Notes: generated by a model from the letters alone, not told the origin. 53,996 bases of DNA from Gemmatimonadota bacterium (GCA_016200495.1 JACQES010000051.1:1-53996), one strand, 5' to 3'; shown: positions 43,346 through 53,021, counted from the stretch's first letter. A program made the numbers and translations.

Positions 43346-44875
43346 TTGAACCGCCTCTCCCGCTCGCTCGCGCTCGTCGTCACGCTGGTCCTCGCCGCGC
43401 GCGCGACCGCGCAGCCGGCCGCCACGTCGTCCGCGCGCGCACCGCAAGCCGGCGCGCCAGCCGCCGACACGCCGCCGGGACTGCAGCTCCTCCCGGTCGC
43501 CGACGCGCAGGCGGACCTCGATGCCCTGCGCGCGGCCGTCTTCGAGTCGCACGGCGCGCCGTTCCGGTTCGTGCCGAAGGCCGAGCTCGAGCGCCGCTGG
43601 AACGCGTATCGCGCCGCGATCACCGCGCCGGTGACCCAGTTCCAGCTGCTGGCCGCCGCGACGCGCATGATGACCGACCTCGGCGACGGCCATGCGCGCG
43701 TCGGTCCCGACACCGCGAGCGCGCGCCGCATCGCGCTCCTGCCGCTCTTCCCGCTGCGCGTGCGCATCGAGGACGGCAACCGGATGTTCGTCGTGCGCAA
43801 CGAGACCCCCGACGACACCGTCGCGCGCCCCGGGAGCGAAGTGCTGAGCATCAACGGCCGGGCGGTGCGCGAGATCATCGCGCAGCTGGGCCCGCTCGCC
43901 CCGATCGACGGGCAGATCGTGACCGGTCGCGCCGCGCGCATCAGCCGGTCGTTCCCCAACATGTACCACTATTTCATCGACCAGCGCGGCGAGTTCGACC
44001 TCGCCCTGCGCGACCTCGCGGGGCATGACCGGCGCGTGCGCCTCGCCGGCGTGAGCGACGCCGTGCGCGAGAAGGTCAACAATCCGGTCAACGCCGACTA
44101 CGCCGCCCGGGCCGCCGCGCTCGACGGCGCGCCGGTGAACATCAGCATCCGCTTCCCCGACGACGGGATGGTGGCCGTGCTGCGCGTCCACGGCTTTGGC
44201 GGCGAGCGGTTCGTCAACGAACTCGACTCGGTCTTCGCGATCGCGCGATCGCGCGGCACGCTCGCGATGGTGCTCGACCTGCGCGGCAACGGCGGCGGCG
44301 TGGACATGGATGGCGCCAACCTGGTCGGGCGGTTCGCGCGCGGGCCGTTCCGCTACTTCGACCACATTCACATCAGCACGCTGCGGCCGAGCTACACGAC
44401 CTTCCCGCCGGCGACCTACGCGGGTCTCGACACGGGCACCGTGCCCGATCCGGCCGGTGGCTACATCGTGCGGCCGGTGCTGCACCCCGGCGTGGCCGAG
44501 CAGCCGCCCGCCGCGGAGCCGTTCGTGGGGCCGCTCGTCGTGCTCGAGGACGGCTTCACCTTCTCCACCGCCGCCGACGTCACGGCCACGCTGCGCGGGC
44601 TGGGCCGCGCCACCTTCGTCGGCGAGGAGAGTGGCGGCGCGTACGAGGGCAACACCTCGGGGATGAGCGCGCTCCTGTACCTGCCGCGCTCCGGCATTCG
44701 CGTCGCGATGCAGATGTACGGCTACGTGAACGCGGCGCCGCCGCCCCGCCTCAGGGCGCGCGGCACGCTCGCCGACGTCGAGGTGCCGATCCATGTCGCC
44801 GATATCGCACGGGGACAGGACCCGGGCATGGTGCGCGCGCTTGCCATCGCGCGGGAGCGCGCGGGGATCCGGTAG
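43346..44875 (+). CDS. S41 family peptidase, exported (start uncertain, TTG assumed)
   Basis: Signal peptide; TRMMTDLGDGHARVGP; LAMVLDLRGNGGGVDMDGANLVGRF; VVLEDGFTFSTAADVTATLRGLGRATFVGEESGGAYEGNTSG. Confidence 0.82.
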   Translation: MNRLSRSLALVVTLVLAARATAQPAATSSARAPQAGAPAADTPPGLQLLPVADAQADLDALRAAVFESHGAPFRFVPKAELERRWNAYRAAITAPVTQFQLLAAATRMMTDLGDGHARVGPDTASARRIALLPLFPLRVRIEDGNRMFVVRNETPDDTVARPGSEVLSINGRAVREIIAQLGPLAPIDGQIVTGRAARISRSFPNMYHYFIDQRGEFDLALRDLAGHDRRVRLAGVSDAVREKVNNPVNADYAARAAALDGAPVNISIRFPDDGMVAVLRVHGFGGERFVNELDSVFAIARSRGTLAMVLDLRGNGGGVDMDGANLVGRFARGPFRYFDHIHISTLRPSYTTFPPATYAGLDTGTVPDPAGGYIVRPVLHPGVAEQPPAAEPFVGPLVVLEDGFTFSTAADVTATLRGLGRATFVGEESGGAYEGNTSGMSALLYLPRSGIRVAMQMYGYVNAAPPPRLRARGTLADVEVPIHVADIARGQDPGMVRALAIARERAGIR

Positions 44876-45234
44876 GCGGCCGCCACGGGCCCGGTGAGTT
44901 CCAGGCTCGTTTGACGACGGCAAGGCGCCCAAGTCGGTCAGGCGCAAACCAAGCGGCGCGGGATCAACCCGTCAGGGTTCCCCGCAGGGCGCGCGGCCGT
45001 CGCTGGTGCGTAACCTCTTTTCCGAAAACGCGTTAGGTGCCGCCGCCTTCGAAGCTGGGCGTCGGCGCGGTCGGGCATTAAGGTGCCGTCGACCTGCCCG
45101 GAGGGGTGGGGCGCGGAAAACCGGTGCGCCGTACCGTGAGCGTCTTGAGGACACGCCCGGGGTGACTGCGGGCGGCCGATTCCCCCCTGTCGGATCCCCC
45201 AGCTCGCGGCACCAAGCCGCACAGGAGGCATTGC

Positions 45235-45732
45235 ATGAACGCCAAGGGCTCGTGGACGCGCGAGGGCGTCATCGCCGGCATCATCGGTGCCGCGGTGGTC
45301 GCGATCTGGTTCCTCATCGTCGACCTTGTCGCCGGCCACCCGTTCTACACGCCGGCGCTGCTCGGCAACGCGCTCTTCTCGTTCTTCGGCCCGACGACAG
45401 GCGAGAGCACCACGCTCCACGTCGCGGGCTACACCGTCTTCCACGTCCTCGCCTTCATGGGCATCGGCTTCGTCGCCTCGGCGCTCATCAACGCGTCGCG
45501 CAAGGCGCCGGCGATGCTGGCCGGGCTGCTCATCCTCTTCGTCGCCTTCCAGGTCATCTTCTACGGCGTGACCGAGGTGCTGGCGATGAACGCGCTGCTG
45601 GGCGGGCTCGCGTGGTGGTCGATCGGCGTGGCGAACCTGCTGGCCGCGTTCAGCATGGGGCGCTACCTGTACCGTGAACACCCCGAGCTCAAGGTGACGC
45701 TCGAGCATGCGCTCGCGGGGGCCGAGGCCTGA
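45235..45732 (+). CDS. Four-TM membrane protein, unknown
   Basis: VIAGIIGAAVVAIWFLIVDLV...HVLAFMGIGFVASALI...AGLLILFVAFQVIFYGV...WWSIGVANLLAAFSMG. Confidence 0.78.
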   Translation: MNAKGSWTREGVIAGIIGAAVVAIWFLIVDLVAGHPFYTPALLGNALFSFFGPTTGESTTLHVAGYTVFHVLAFMGIGFVASALINASRKAPAMLAGLLILFVAFQVIFYGVTEVLAMNALLGGLAWWSIGVANLLAAFSMGRYLYREHPELKVTLEHALAGAEA

Positions 45733-45743
45733 GTCGCTTCCGA

Positions 45744-45834
45744 GCGGTGCACCACAGCGGTTCACCACAGCGGTTCGCCGGAGCGGTTCACCACGGCGGT
45801 TCACCACAGCCGTTCACCACGGCGGTTCACCACA
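45744..45834. repeat. Seven tandem copies of a 13-bp unit, gcggttcaccac(a/g)
   Basis: Units at 45744, 45757, 45770, 45783, 45796, 45809 and 45822. Confidence 0.92.
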
Positions 45835-45863
45835 GAGGCACGGGGGCACGGAGAACCGCGAGC

Positions 45864-45895
45864 ACTGCAACGACTGCAACGACTGCAACGACTGC
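45864..45895. repeat. 9-bp tandem repeat actgcaacg, about 3.5 copies
   Basis: actgcaacg at 45864, 45873 and 45882, then actgc. Confidence 0.9.
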
Positions 45896-45945
45896 GGGCT
45901 CGATGCGAAGCGCGAAGGAATCGTGAGAGCGTAGCTCGAAAAGAC

Positions 45946-45982
45946 AGGGGCCCGTTCGCCGAGTCGTGGCGAACGGGCCCCT
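45946..45982. terminator. Strong hairpin between convergent transcription units (probable bidirectional terminator)
   Basis: aggggcccgttcgcc-gagtcgt-ggcgaacgggcccct: perfect 15-bp stem, 7-nt loop; a T-rich tract (gtctttt) follows it on the minus strand. Confidence 0.75.
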
Positions 45983-46046
45983 TCATTCATGTCCTTCTCG
46001 CCGTCCTTCGTGCCTCTGTGCCTCTGTGGTAGAAGATCAGGGACGG

Positions 46047-46106
46047 AGGCTCAGAGACAGAGGCTCAGAGACAGAGGCCCAGAGACAGAGGCCCAGAGAC
46101 AGAGGC
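46047..46106. repeat. 14-bp tandem repeat aggc(t/c)cagagacag, four copies plus partial
   Basis: Units at 46047, 46061, 46075 and 46089. Confidence 0.92.
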
Positions 46107-46119
46107 GCCGGCCAGCCGC

Positions 46120-46479
46120 TCAGCCCGCTCCCAGCCCCAGCCGGATCGCGAGCTTGCCGAACAGGAACATCAACCCGAACAGCGTCCCGATCGCGATCAG
46201 GAGCGGCCCGGTGAAGAGGGCCCGGAACAGCTTGTGGTCGTACTTGAGGTGCATGTAGAACATGACGACGATCGCGAACTTGACCGCGCTCATGATCAGG
46301 AGCGACGGCACGAACAGCTTGCTCGCGACGAACGACGGGATGTAGTAGATCCAGACCTCCACCACCGTGATCGCGGTCAGGACGACCGCCACCTTCCAGT
46401 ACGTGGACCACTGCGGGTGAAAGTGGTCGTCGGCGTGGGCGCCGTGCGCGTCGGCCGCGTGGGCGACTTCGTTGGCCAT
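46120..46479 (-). CDS. ctaF: Cytochrome c oxidase subunit IV (caa3-type)
   Basis: HFHPQWSTYWKVAVVLTAITVVEVWIYYIP...SAVKFAIVVMFYMHLKYDHKLFRALFTGPL; position in oxidase operon. Confidence 0.88.
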   Translation of the reverse strand: MANEVAHAADAHGAHADDHFHPQWSTYWKVAVVLTAITVVEVWIYYIPSFVASKLFVPSLLIMSAVKFAIVVMFYMHLKYDHKLFRALFTGPLLIAIGTLFGLMFLFGKLAIRLGLGAG

Positions 46480-46489
46480 GAGGGGCGTC

Positions 46490-47224
46490 CTACTGGATGA
46501 GGTAGATGAGCGTGAAGATCGCGATCCAGACCACGTCGACGAAGTGCCAGTACAGGGCCGCGATGTCCACGTTGAGCGCGTCGGCGGGCTTGAGCCCGCG
46601 CTTGTAGTCGATCCCGAGCAGCGCCAGCAGCCAGAGCACGCCCACCGTCACGTGCGCGCCGTGGAAGCCGGTCAGGGTGAAGAAGCTCGACCCGAACAGG
46701 TTCGTGCGGATCGTCAGCCCCTCGTGCACGAACGAGGTGAACTCGTACGCCTGGAAGCCGAGGAAGGTCGTGCCGAGGATCGCCGTCATCCAGAGCCACG
46801 TCTTCGACGAGCGGAGGATCCGGTCCCACGCGCCCGACGGCATCGGCAGGTCGGCGTTCTCGACCGCCGCGAGGGCGAGCACCATCGCCAGCGACGACAT
46901 CAGCAGCACGAACGTCGACGCCGACGTGACGGGGATGTTGAGGATCGGCTTGAACGTCTCGGCCGGCGCGCACTGCCCCAGCTCGGCCGCCGACTTGGCG
47001 ATCGTGTTGGTCGCGCGGCACCACCACTCGTGCGGGTACGGCCCGGCGAGCGACTTCCCCTTGTAGATCAGGTAGGTCGAGATGAGCGAGACGAAGAGCA
47101 TGCACTCCGAGCCGATGAAGGCCCAGACGGCGATCTTGCGGTGGTTGAGCCCGGTGGACGTCGGCGGGTGCGCGTGAGGCGCGTCGCCGGCGTGGTGCGG
47201 GTCGGTCTTTGCGACAGAAGCCAC
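46490..47224 (-). CDS. ctaE: Cytochrome c oxidase subunit III
   Basis: IAVWAFIGSECMLFVSLISTYLIYKG...LTGFHGAHVTVGVLWLLAL...YWHFVDVVWIAIFTLIYLIQ. Confidence 0.95.
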   Translation of the reverse strand: MASVAKTDPHHAGDAPHAHPPTSTGLNHRKIAVWAFIGSECMLFVSLISTYLIYKGKSLAGPYPHEWWCRATNTIAKSAAELGQCAPAETFKPILNIPVTSASTFVLLMSSLAMVLALAAVENADLPMPSGAWDRILRSSKTWLWMTAILGTTFLGFQAYEFTSFVHEGLTIRTNLFGSSFFTLTGFHGAHVTVGVLWLLALLGIDYKRGLKPADALNVDIAALYWHFVDVVWIAIFTLIYLIQ

Positions 47225-47255
47225 GGGAACTCCGGTGGGGTCTGGGTGGGGAGGG

Positions 47256-49124
47256 CTACTCGAGCGGGCTCGTCAGCCAGCTGACGAGCGTGAACGCGAG
47301 GCCGAGGAAGGAGCCGATGCCGATCGTCATCGCGAGCGGGAGGTTCCCGGCGTGGATGAAGAGCACCGAGCAGAGCATCGTGCTCATGAGCAGCGCGGCG
47401 ATGAGCGGCCGGATCGTCGGGAAGGGCATCGGGATCCCGAGCTCCTTCGCCGTCTTGAGCCGCCCGCCCACCGTCGTCTCGGCCTCCGACTTCACCAGCT
47501 CGTCCGCCTTCTGGTCCCACAGCGGGTAGCGCGAGGTGATGGTCGGGATGTGCGCGAAGTTGTAGTCCGGCACGGGCGACGGCAGCGCCCACTCGAGCGT
47601 CGGCGCGCCCCACGGGTTGTTCCCCGCGACCGGGCCCGAGCGCCAGCTCTTGATGAAGTTGTAGAGGAAGACCAGCATGCCCACGCCCTGCAGGATCACG
47701 CCGGCGGTGGACAGCTTGTTGAAGAGCTCCCAGCCCTGGCCCGCGTCGTACGTGTAGATGCGGCGCGGCATGCCGTAGAGCCCGGCGAAGTGCATCGGGA
47801 AGAACGTCAGGTTCATCGCGATGAAGAAGGTCCAGAAATGGATCTTCCCCAGCGTCTCGTCGAGCATCCGCCCGGTCATCTTCGGGAAGTAGTAGTAGAT
47901 GCCCGCCATGATGCCGAACACCGCGCCCCCGAAGAGCACGTAGTGGAAGTGCGCGACGACGAAGTACGAGTCGGTCTGCTGCAGGTCGGCCGGGGCCGAC
48001 GAGTGCATGATCCCCGAGATGCCCCCGATCGTGAACAGGCCGACGAGCGCGATGCCGAACAGCATGGACGTCGTGAAGCGGATGTTGCCGCCCCACATCG
48101 TCGAGATCCAGTTGAGGATCTTCACCCCCGTCGGGATCGCGATCAGCATCGTCGTCAGCGAGAAGACCGAGTCCGCCACCGGCCCCATGCCGACCGAGAA
48201 CATGTGGTGGGCCCACACGCCGAAGCCGAGGAAGCCGATCAGCATGCCCGAGTACACCATCACGGGGTAGCCGAACAGCGGCTTCTTGGAGAAGGTCGGG
48301 AGGACCTCGCTCACCAGGCCGAACGCCGGCAGGATGAGGATGTAGACCTCGGGGTGGCCGAAGATCCAGAACAGGTGCTGCCAGAGGAGCGGGTCGGCGC
48401 CCGCCGCGATCGTGTAGAAGTTCGTGCCGAAGAACCGGTCGAACATCAGGAAGACCAGCGCCACCGTGATCGCCGGGAAGGCGAGGATCACGAGGAACTG
48501 CACCACGAACGACATCCAGGTGAAGATCGGCATGCGCATCAGGTGCATGCCGGGCGCCCGCATGTTGATGATCGTCGTGATGAAGTTGAACGCGGCCGCA
48601 AGCGACGCGACGCCGAGGATCTGCAGCCCCAGCACCCAGTAGTCGATGTTGTAGCCGGTCGCGTACGCCTTGGTGGTCAGCGGCGCGTAGCCGAACCACC
48701 CGCCGTTGGGCGCCAGGCCGAACAGGATCGGCAGCGTGATCACCAGGCCGCCGAAGAGGAAGACCCAGTAGCTGAACGCGTTCAGCCGCGGGAAGGCGAC
48801 GTCGCGCGCCCCGATCTGGAGCGGGATCAGGAAGTTGAAGAAGGCCGACGACAGCGGCATGACGACGAGGAACACCATCGTCGTGCCGTGCATCGTGAAG
48901 AGCTGGTTGTACATGTCCGCGGACACGAGGCCCATGTTCGGGCCCGCCAGCTGGAGGCGGATGACCAGCGCCTCGAGCCCGCCCCAGACGAAGAAGAACA
49001 TCGCCGAGACGAGGTACAGGATGCCGATCCGCTTGTGGTCGACGGTCGTCAGCCAGCTCCAGATGCCGCTGGGGGACGAGCTCTCGGCGTGCACGCCGGA
49101 GACGGGGGCTGCCATGGTGGCCAT
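47256..49124 (-). CDS. ctaD: Cytochrome c oxidase subunit I
   Basis: WLTTVDHKRIGILYL, FWIFGHPEVYILILPAFGLVSEVL, VWAHHMFSVGMG, YFVVAHFHYVLFGGAVFG. Confidence 0.97.
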   Translation of the reverse strand: MATMAAPVSGVHAESSSPSGIWSWLTTVDHKRIGILYLVSAMFFFVWGGLEALVIRLQLAGPNMGLVSADMYNQLFTMHGTTMVFLVVMPLSSAFFNFLIPLQIGARDVAFPRLNAFSYWVFLFGGLVITLPILFGLAPNGGWFGYAPLTTKAYATGYNIDYWVLGLQILGVASLAAAFNFITTIINMRAPGMHLMRMPIFTWMSFVVQFLVILAFPAITVALVFLMFDRFFGTNFYTIAAGADPLLWQHLFWIFGHPEVYILILPAFGLVSEVLPTFSKKPLFGYPVMVYSGMLIGFLGFGVWAHHMFSVGMGPVADSVFSLTTMLIAIPTGVKILNWISTMWGGNIRFTTSMLFGIALVGLFTIGGISGIMHSSAPADLQQTDSYFVVAHFHYVLFGGAVFGIMAGIYYYFPKMTGRMLDETLGKIHFWTFFIAMNLTFFPMHFAGLYGMPRRIYTYDAGQGWELFNKLSTAGVILQGVGMLVFLYNFIKSWRSGPVAGNNPWGAPTLEWALPSPVPDYNFAHIPTITSRYPLWDQKADELVKSEAETTVGGRLKTAKELGIPMPFPTIRPLIAALLMSTMLCSVLFIHAGNLPLAMTIGIGSFLGLAFTLVSWLTSPLE

Positions 49125-49149
49125 TGTCGGTTCTCTCGGGTGCCCGCGG

Positions 49150-50430
49150 TTACTTGAGCGCGCGCAGGTACGCCACCACGTCGGCGATCTGCGCGTCGGT
49201 CAGGCCACCGGTGGTGACCTTCATCTTCATCATCGGATCCCACATCTCCATGCCGAGCGTCGGCATGAGCGATCCGGGCTTCATGGCGCGGGCGTTCTTG
49301 ATCCACGCCGAGAGGTGCTTCGCGTCGTTCGGGTACAGCCCCGCCGCCATCGTGTGCCGCGAGGCGAGGTGCGTCAGGTTCGGCCCGATGATCCCCATCG
49401 ACATCGGGTTGCCGCTGATCGCGTGGCAGCCGATGCAGGTCGAGCGCGAGTAGATCGCCTTGCCCGAATCCGCGTTGCCCTTGGCGAGCGTCGCGTCATC
49501 GAGGGCGAGCCCCGCCGGGAGCGGCGTCTGCGGGATCACGTGCGCTGGCAGCTTGTCGGCCGGGAAGACGTAGCCCGTCGGGGCCGCCGCCGGCGTCGTG
49601 TCCGCCAGCGCGACCTCGCCCGAGGCGGCGCCCTTCCTGGCGGGCGCCTTGCCGGGCGCCGCGGCCGGGGCCGGCGCCGCCACCGGGGCCACGCCGAAGA
49701 CCGCCTCACCCTTCTGGTGCGCGGCCCACGACTCGAAGTCGGCCGCCTTCACCACGTACACGCGGAACTTCATGTTCGCGTGGCTGTCGCCGCAGTACTC
49801 CGCACACTGCCCGTTCGACGCCACCGCCGTGATCGTGTCGTTCGGCGTGAACCAGAGGTAGTTGGTCCGGTTCGAGATCAGGTCGCGCTTGCCGCCGAAG
49901 TTCGGGATCCAGAACGAGTGGAGCACGTCCTTGGTCTTGAGGGCGAAGCTCGCCGTGCGCCCCGCCGGCAGGTACAGCTCGTTGGCCGTCACGACGCCGT
50001 ACTGCGGGTAGCGGAACTCCCACCACCACTGGTGCCCGATCACCTCGACCTCGATCGCCCCCGCCGGCGCCTTCGCCTGCGTCTTGAACACCGTGCGGAT
50101 GGTGGGGATCGCGATGAACACGAGGATGATCGCCGGGATCACCGTCCAGGTGATTTCGAGCGTCGTGTTCCCGTGCGTCTGCTTGGGCTCCGCCGCCCCG
50201 GGCCGCGCCCGGAACCGGAAGATCGTGTAGATCAGCACCGCCTCGACGAGCACGAAGACGATCGTGCCCCACAAGAGCAGGCGATCCCACAGGAAGTCGA
50301 TGTCCGAGGCGAACTCCGACCAGTGCAGGAAGGTCGAGTTCGGGTACTGCCCGCCGCAGGCGGCTAGGCTCACGGCAAGAATCGCCAGGAGGGCGCCCGC
50401 GCGCAGGCGCGGACGTGGGAACCGGGTCAT
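49150..50430 (-). CDS. ctaC: Cytochrome c oxidase subunit II with fused C-terminal cytochrome c domain
   Basis: VIGHQWWWEFRYPQYGV, NGQCAEYCGDSHANMKFRVYV (CuA), then STCIGCHAISG haem c motif. Confidence 0.96.
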   Translation of the reverse strand: MTRFPRPRLRAGALLAILAVSLAACGGQYPNSTFLHWSEFASDIDFLWDRLLLWGTIVFVLVEAVLIYTIFRFRARPGAAEPKQTHGNTTLEITWTVIPAIILVFIAIPTIRTVFKTQAKAPAGAIEVEVIGHQWWWEFRYPQYGVVTANELYLPAGRTASFALKTKDVLHSFWIPNFGGKRDLISNRTNYLWFTPNDTITAVASNGQCAEYCGDSHANMKFRVYVVKAADFESWAAHQKGEAVFGVAPVAAPAPAAAPGKAPARKGAASGEVALADTTPAAAPTGYVFPADKLPAHVIPQTPLPAGLALDDATLAKGNADSGKAIYSRSTCIGCHAISGNPMSMGIIGPNLTHLASRHTMAAGLYPNDAKHLSAWIKNARAMKPGSLMPTLGMEMWDPMMKMKVTTGGLTDAQIADVVAYLRALK

Positions 50431-50502
50431 GTCGAGGTCTCGGGAAACGGCGGTATGCGCACGACGCGTGACACGACGGTCGTGCATGGTACGGCGACGG
50501 GC

Positions 50503-50531
50503 AACCTACCCATTGGGGCAGGGTCAGACAA
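50503..50531 (-). promoter_or_regulatory. Sigma70-like promoter candidate for the cox operon
   Basis: On minus strand TTGTCT, 17-nt spacer, TAGGTT, then ~70 nt to the ctaC start. Confidence 0.45.
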
Positions 50532-50615
50532 CAGGAGAATTAGGACCGCAAGTACAAGCGCCGTAAACTCTTGCGCTCCTGCGAGGATTCCCCGACAAGA
50601 CGCGCGGGCCCCCCC

Positions 50616-51011
50616 TCAAGTCTCGGCCGTTCCGGCCGCCGGCTTCTCGTCGTGCGCGGCGTGCTTCTCCTTCACATGCGCCACCGCGATCTCGAGCTGC
50701 ACCTTGATCTGGGCCACCCCCTCCCGCATCGCCCGCACCTTGAGCACGTCCCCGCCCCCCGGGCGCGAGATGTTCAGGATCGTCGTCGCCACGATGTCGG
50801 CGATCATCCCGAACTGCCCCTTGAGCTTCCCCACCAGCGGCGTCGCGCTCCGCTTGAACGCCATCACGAACGTCGCCGTGTTCTTCTGGTTCGACTTGAC
50901 CGCCTGCGCCATCCGCTCGGCGTGTGCGTTGAGCGTCGCCGCGATGTGCAGCGCCTCCTCGAGCGTGGCCATCTTCACCTGGCCTGCCCCGTCCAGCTTG
51001 AGTCCCGCCAT
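50616..51011 (-). CDS. Hypothetical protein, helical
   Basis: MAGLKLDGAGQVKMATLEEALHIAATLNAHAERMAQAV...; no family recognised. Confidence 0.65.
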   Translation of the reverse strand: MAGLKLDGAGQVKMATLEEALHIAATLNAHAERMAQAVKSNQKNTATFVMAFKRSATPLVGKLKGQFGMIADIVATTILNISRPGGGDVLKVRAMREGVAQIKVQLEIAVAHVKEKHAAHDEKPAAGTAET

Positions 51012-51032
51012 CGGCCGTCCCTCCCGTGGGTC

Positions 51033-52898
51033 CTAGGGGCGCGTGCCGGCCATCCGGGCCGGGTCGAGGAGCTCGGAGAGCTTCTCGCGCGTCAACAGCT
51101 GCCGCTCCAGCACCAGCTCGAACACCCCGCGCCCGCTCGCCAGCGCGTCCCGCGCGATCTCCGTGGCCTTCTCGTAGCCGATCGCCGGCACCAGCGCCGT
51201 CACGATCCCGATCGAGTGCTCCACGAAGTAGCGGAGCCGGTCGGGGTTGGCCGTGATCCCCGCCACGCACTTCTCGCGCAGCACGATGCACGCGTTCCGG
51301 AGCGACGCCATGCCGCGCAGCAGCCGGAAGGCGATCACCGGCTCGAAGACGTTGAGCTGGAGCTGCCCCCCTTCGGCCGCCATCGTGACGGTCACGTCGC
51401 CGCCGATGATGTCATAGCAGACCTGGTTCACCACCTCGGGGATCACCGGGTTCACCTTGCCCGGCATGATGCTCGACCCGGGCTGGAGCGCCGGCAGGTT
51501 GATCTCGCCGAACCCGGCCCGGGGGCCCGAGGAGAGCAGCCGCAGGTCGTTGCACGTCTTGGACAGCTTGACCGCGCACCGCTTGAGCACCCCCGAAAGC
51601 TGCACCAGGCCGCCCGTGTCGGCCGTCGCCTCGACCAGGTCCGGGGCGGTCACGAGCGGCACGCCGCTGATGCGCGCCAGGTGGCGGCGCACCGCCTCGG
51701 CGTAGCCGGGGGGCGTGTTGATCCCCGTGCCGACGGCGGTCGCCCCCATGTTGATCTCGCGGAGGAGCGCCTGCGCCTCGGTGAGCCGGTCCACGTCCTC
51801 GAGCATCGTGACGCCGAACGCCGTGAACTCCTGGCCGAGCGTCATCGGCACGGCGTCCTGCAGCTGCGTGCGCCCCATCTTGAGCAGCGGCGCGAATTCG
51901 CGGCCCTTGGTCAGGAACTCCTGCGCGAGCGGGCGCATCGCCGCCTGCAGCGCGTCCACCGCCGTGGCGAGCGCGAGGCGCACCGCGGTCGGATACACGT
52001 CGTTGGTGGACTGGCTCAGGTTGACGTGCGAGTTGGGCGAGAGGAACGCGTAGTCGCCCCGCGGCCGGCCGGCGAGCTCGAGGGCGCGATTCGCGATCAC
52101 CTCGTTGGCGTTCATGTTGGTGCTGGTGCCCGCGCCCCCCTGGATCATGTCCACGAGGAAGTGCTCGTGGTGGCGCCCGCTCGCGACCTCGCGCGCCGCG
52201 CGCACGATCAGCCCGTGGCGCTCGGCGTCGAGGAGCCCGAGCTCCGCGTTCGCCTCGGCCGCCGCCTCCTTCACCTGCGCCAGCGCGACGATGAGCGCCG
52301 GGAACTCGCGCAGCGTGACCCCCGAAATGGGGAAGTTCTCCATCGCCCGCAGCGTCTGCACGCCATAGAGCGCGTCGGCGGGCACCTGGCGCTCGCCGAG
52401 GAGGTCGTGCTCGGTGCGCATGCGGCCGCCGCCGAAGCCCAGGGCGCGCCCGCGGCCGACGAGCGTCGCGTCCACGCGCGAGAGACGGCGCGAGATGGCG
52501 CGCGCGGCGCGCCCGACGAGCGCGGCGTAGATGCCCGGCGCCTCCTTGAGGAGCTGCGCGAGCGCGGCCTTGTCGTACACGAACGCCTGCACCGGCGCGA
52601 TCACGCGCGCGGTGGTGCCGTGCGCCTCGTCGTCGAGGAGGATCCCCTCCCCCACTGCCTCGCCGGGGCCCAGGGTGGTCATGCGCGTCACGATCCCGTC
52701 GAGCCCCTTCTCGATGGCGACGGCGCCCTCGACGAGGATCGCCATGCGCTGCCGGGGCTCGCCCTCGAGGAAGAGCGTGGCGTCCACGGGCAGCTCGGTG
52801 AGGGTGCCGGTGCGCGCGAGTTGCCAGACGTGCTGGTCGGGGAGCCCCTCGACGAAGGAGCAGGCGCGGAGGATGTCGGTGGAGGACTGCTTGCTCAT
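51033..52898 (-). CDS. aspA: Aspartate ammonia-lyase with N-terminal cyclic-nucleotide-binding-like domain
   Basis: N-terminus LPVDATLFLEGEPRQRMAILVEGAVAIEKG...GEGILLDDEAHGTTARVIAPVQAFVYDKAAL (Crp-like sensor); then RTEHDLLGERQVPADALYGVQTLRAMENFPIS and GSSIMPGKVNPVIPEVVNQV. Confidence 0.93.
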   Translation of the reverse strand: MSKQSSTDILRACSFVEGLPDQHVWQLARTGTLTELPVDATLFLEGEPRQRMAILVEGAVAIEKGLDGIVTRMTTLGPGEAVGEGILLDDEAHGTTARVIAPVQAFVYDKAALAQLLKEAPGIYAALVGRAARAISRRLSRVDATLVGRGRALGFGGGRMRTEHDLLGERQVPADALYGVQTLRAMENFPISGVTLREFPALIVALAQVKEAAAEANAELGLLDAERHGLIVRAAREVASGRHHEHFLVDMIQGGAGTSTNMNANEVIANRALELAGRPRGDYAFLSPNSHVNLSQSTNDVYPTAVRLALATAVDALQAAMRPLAQEFLTKGREFAPLLKMGRTQLQDAVPMTLGQEFTAFGVTMLEDVDRLTEAQALLREINMGATAVGTGINTPPGYAEAVRRHLARISGVPLVTAPDLVEATADTGGLVQLSGVLKRCAVKLSKTCNDLRLLSSGPRAGFGEINLPALQPGSSIMPGKVNPVIPEVVNQVCYDIIGGDVTVTMAAEGGQLQLNVFEPVIAFRLLRGMASLRNACIVLREKCVAGITANPDRLRYFVEHSIGIVTALVPAIGYEKATEIARDALASGRGVFELVLERQLLTREKLSELLDPARMAGTRP

Positions 52899-53021
52899 GC
52901 GGGGGAAGCTAGGGCGCGCGCCGGTGGGGGCACCAGCGGGACGCCGGGTACGGGCCCCTCACCGCGTCACGCGCGCGCGCGTAGCTTGCCCCCCAAGGCC
53001 CCAAAACGAGGAGACAGGCCG

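Larger units (their letters stand above)
45829..46030. repeat. 21-bp imperfect inverted repeat (accacagaggcac.. / ..gtgcctctgtggt) bracketing a hairpin
   Basis: accacagaggcacgggggcac (45829-45849) versus gtgcctctgtgcctctgtggt (46010-46030): 19/21 complementary. Confidence 0.8.

Noticed and set aside
45744-45834. 13-bp direct repeats as a CRISPR array
   Set aside because: Units are contiguous with no spacers, far shorter than CRISPR repeats, and no cas genes are present.
47256-50430. Cytochrome oxidase operon as something novel
   Set aside because: Subunit order II-I-III-IV with a cytochrome c domain fused to subunit II is a standard caa3 arrangement.
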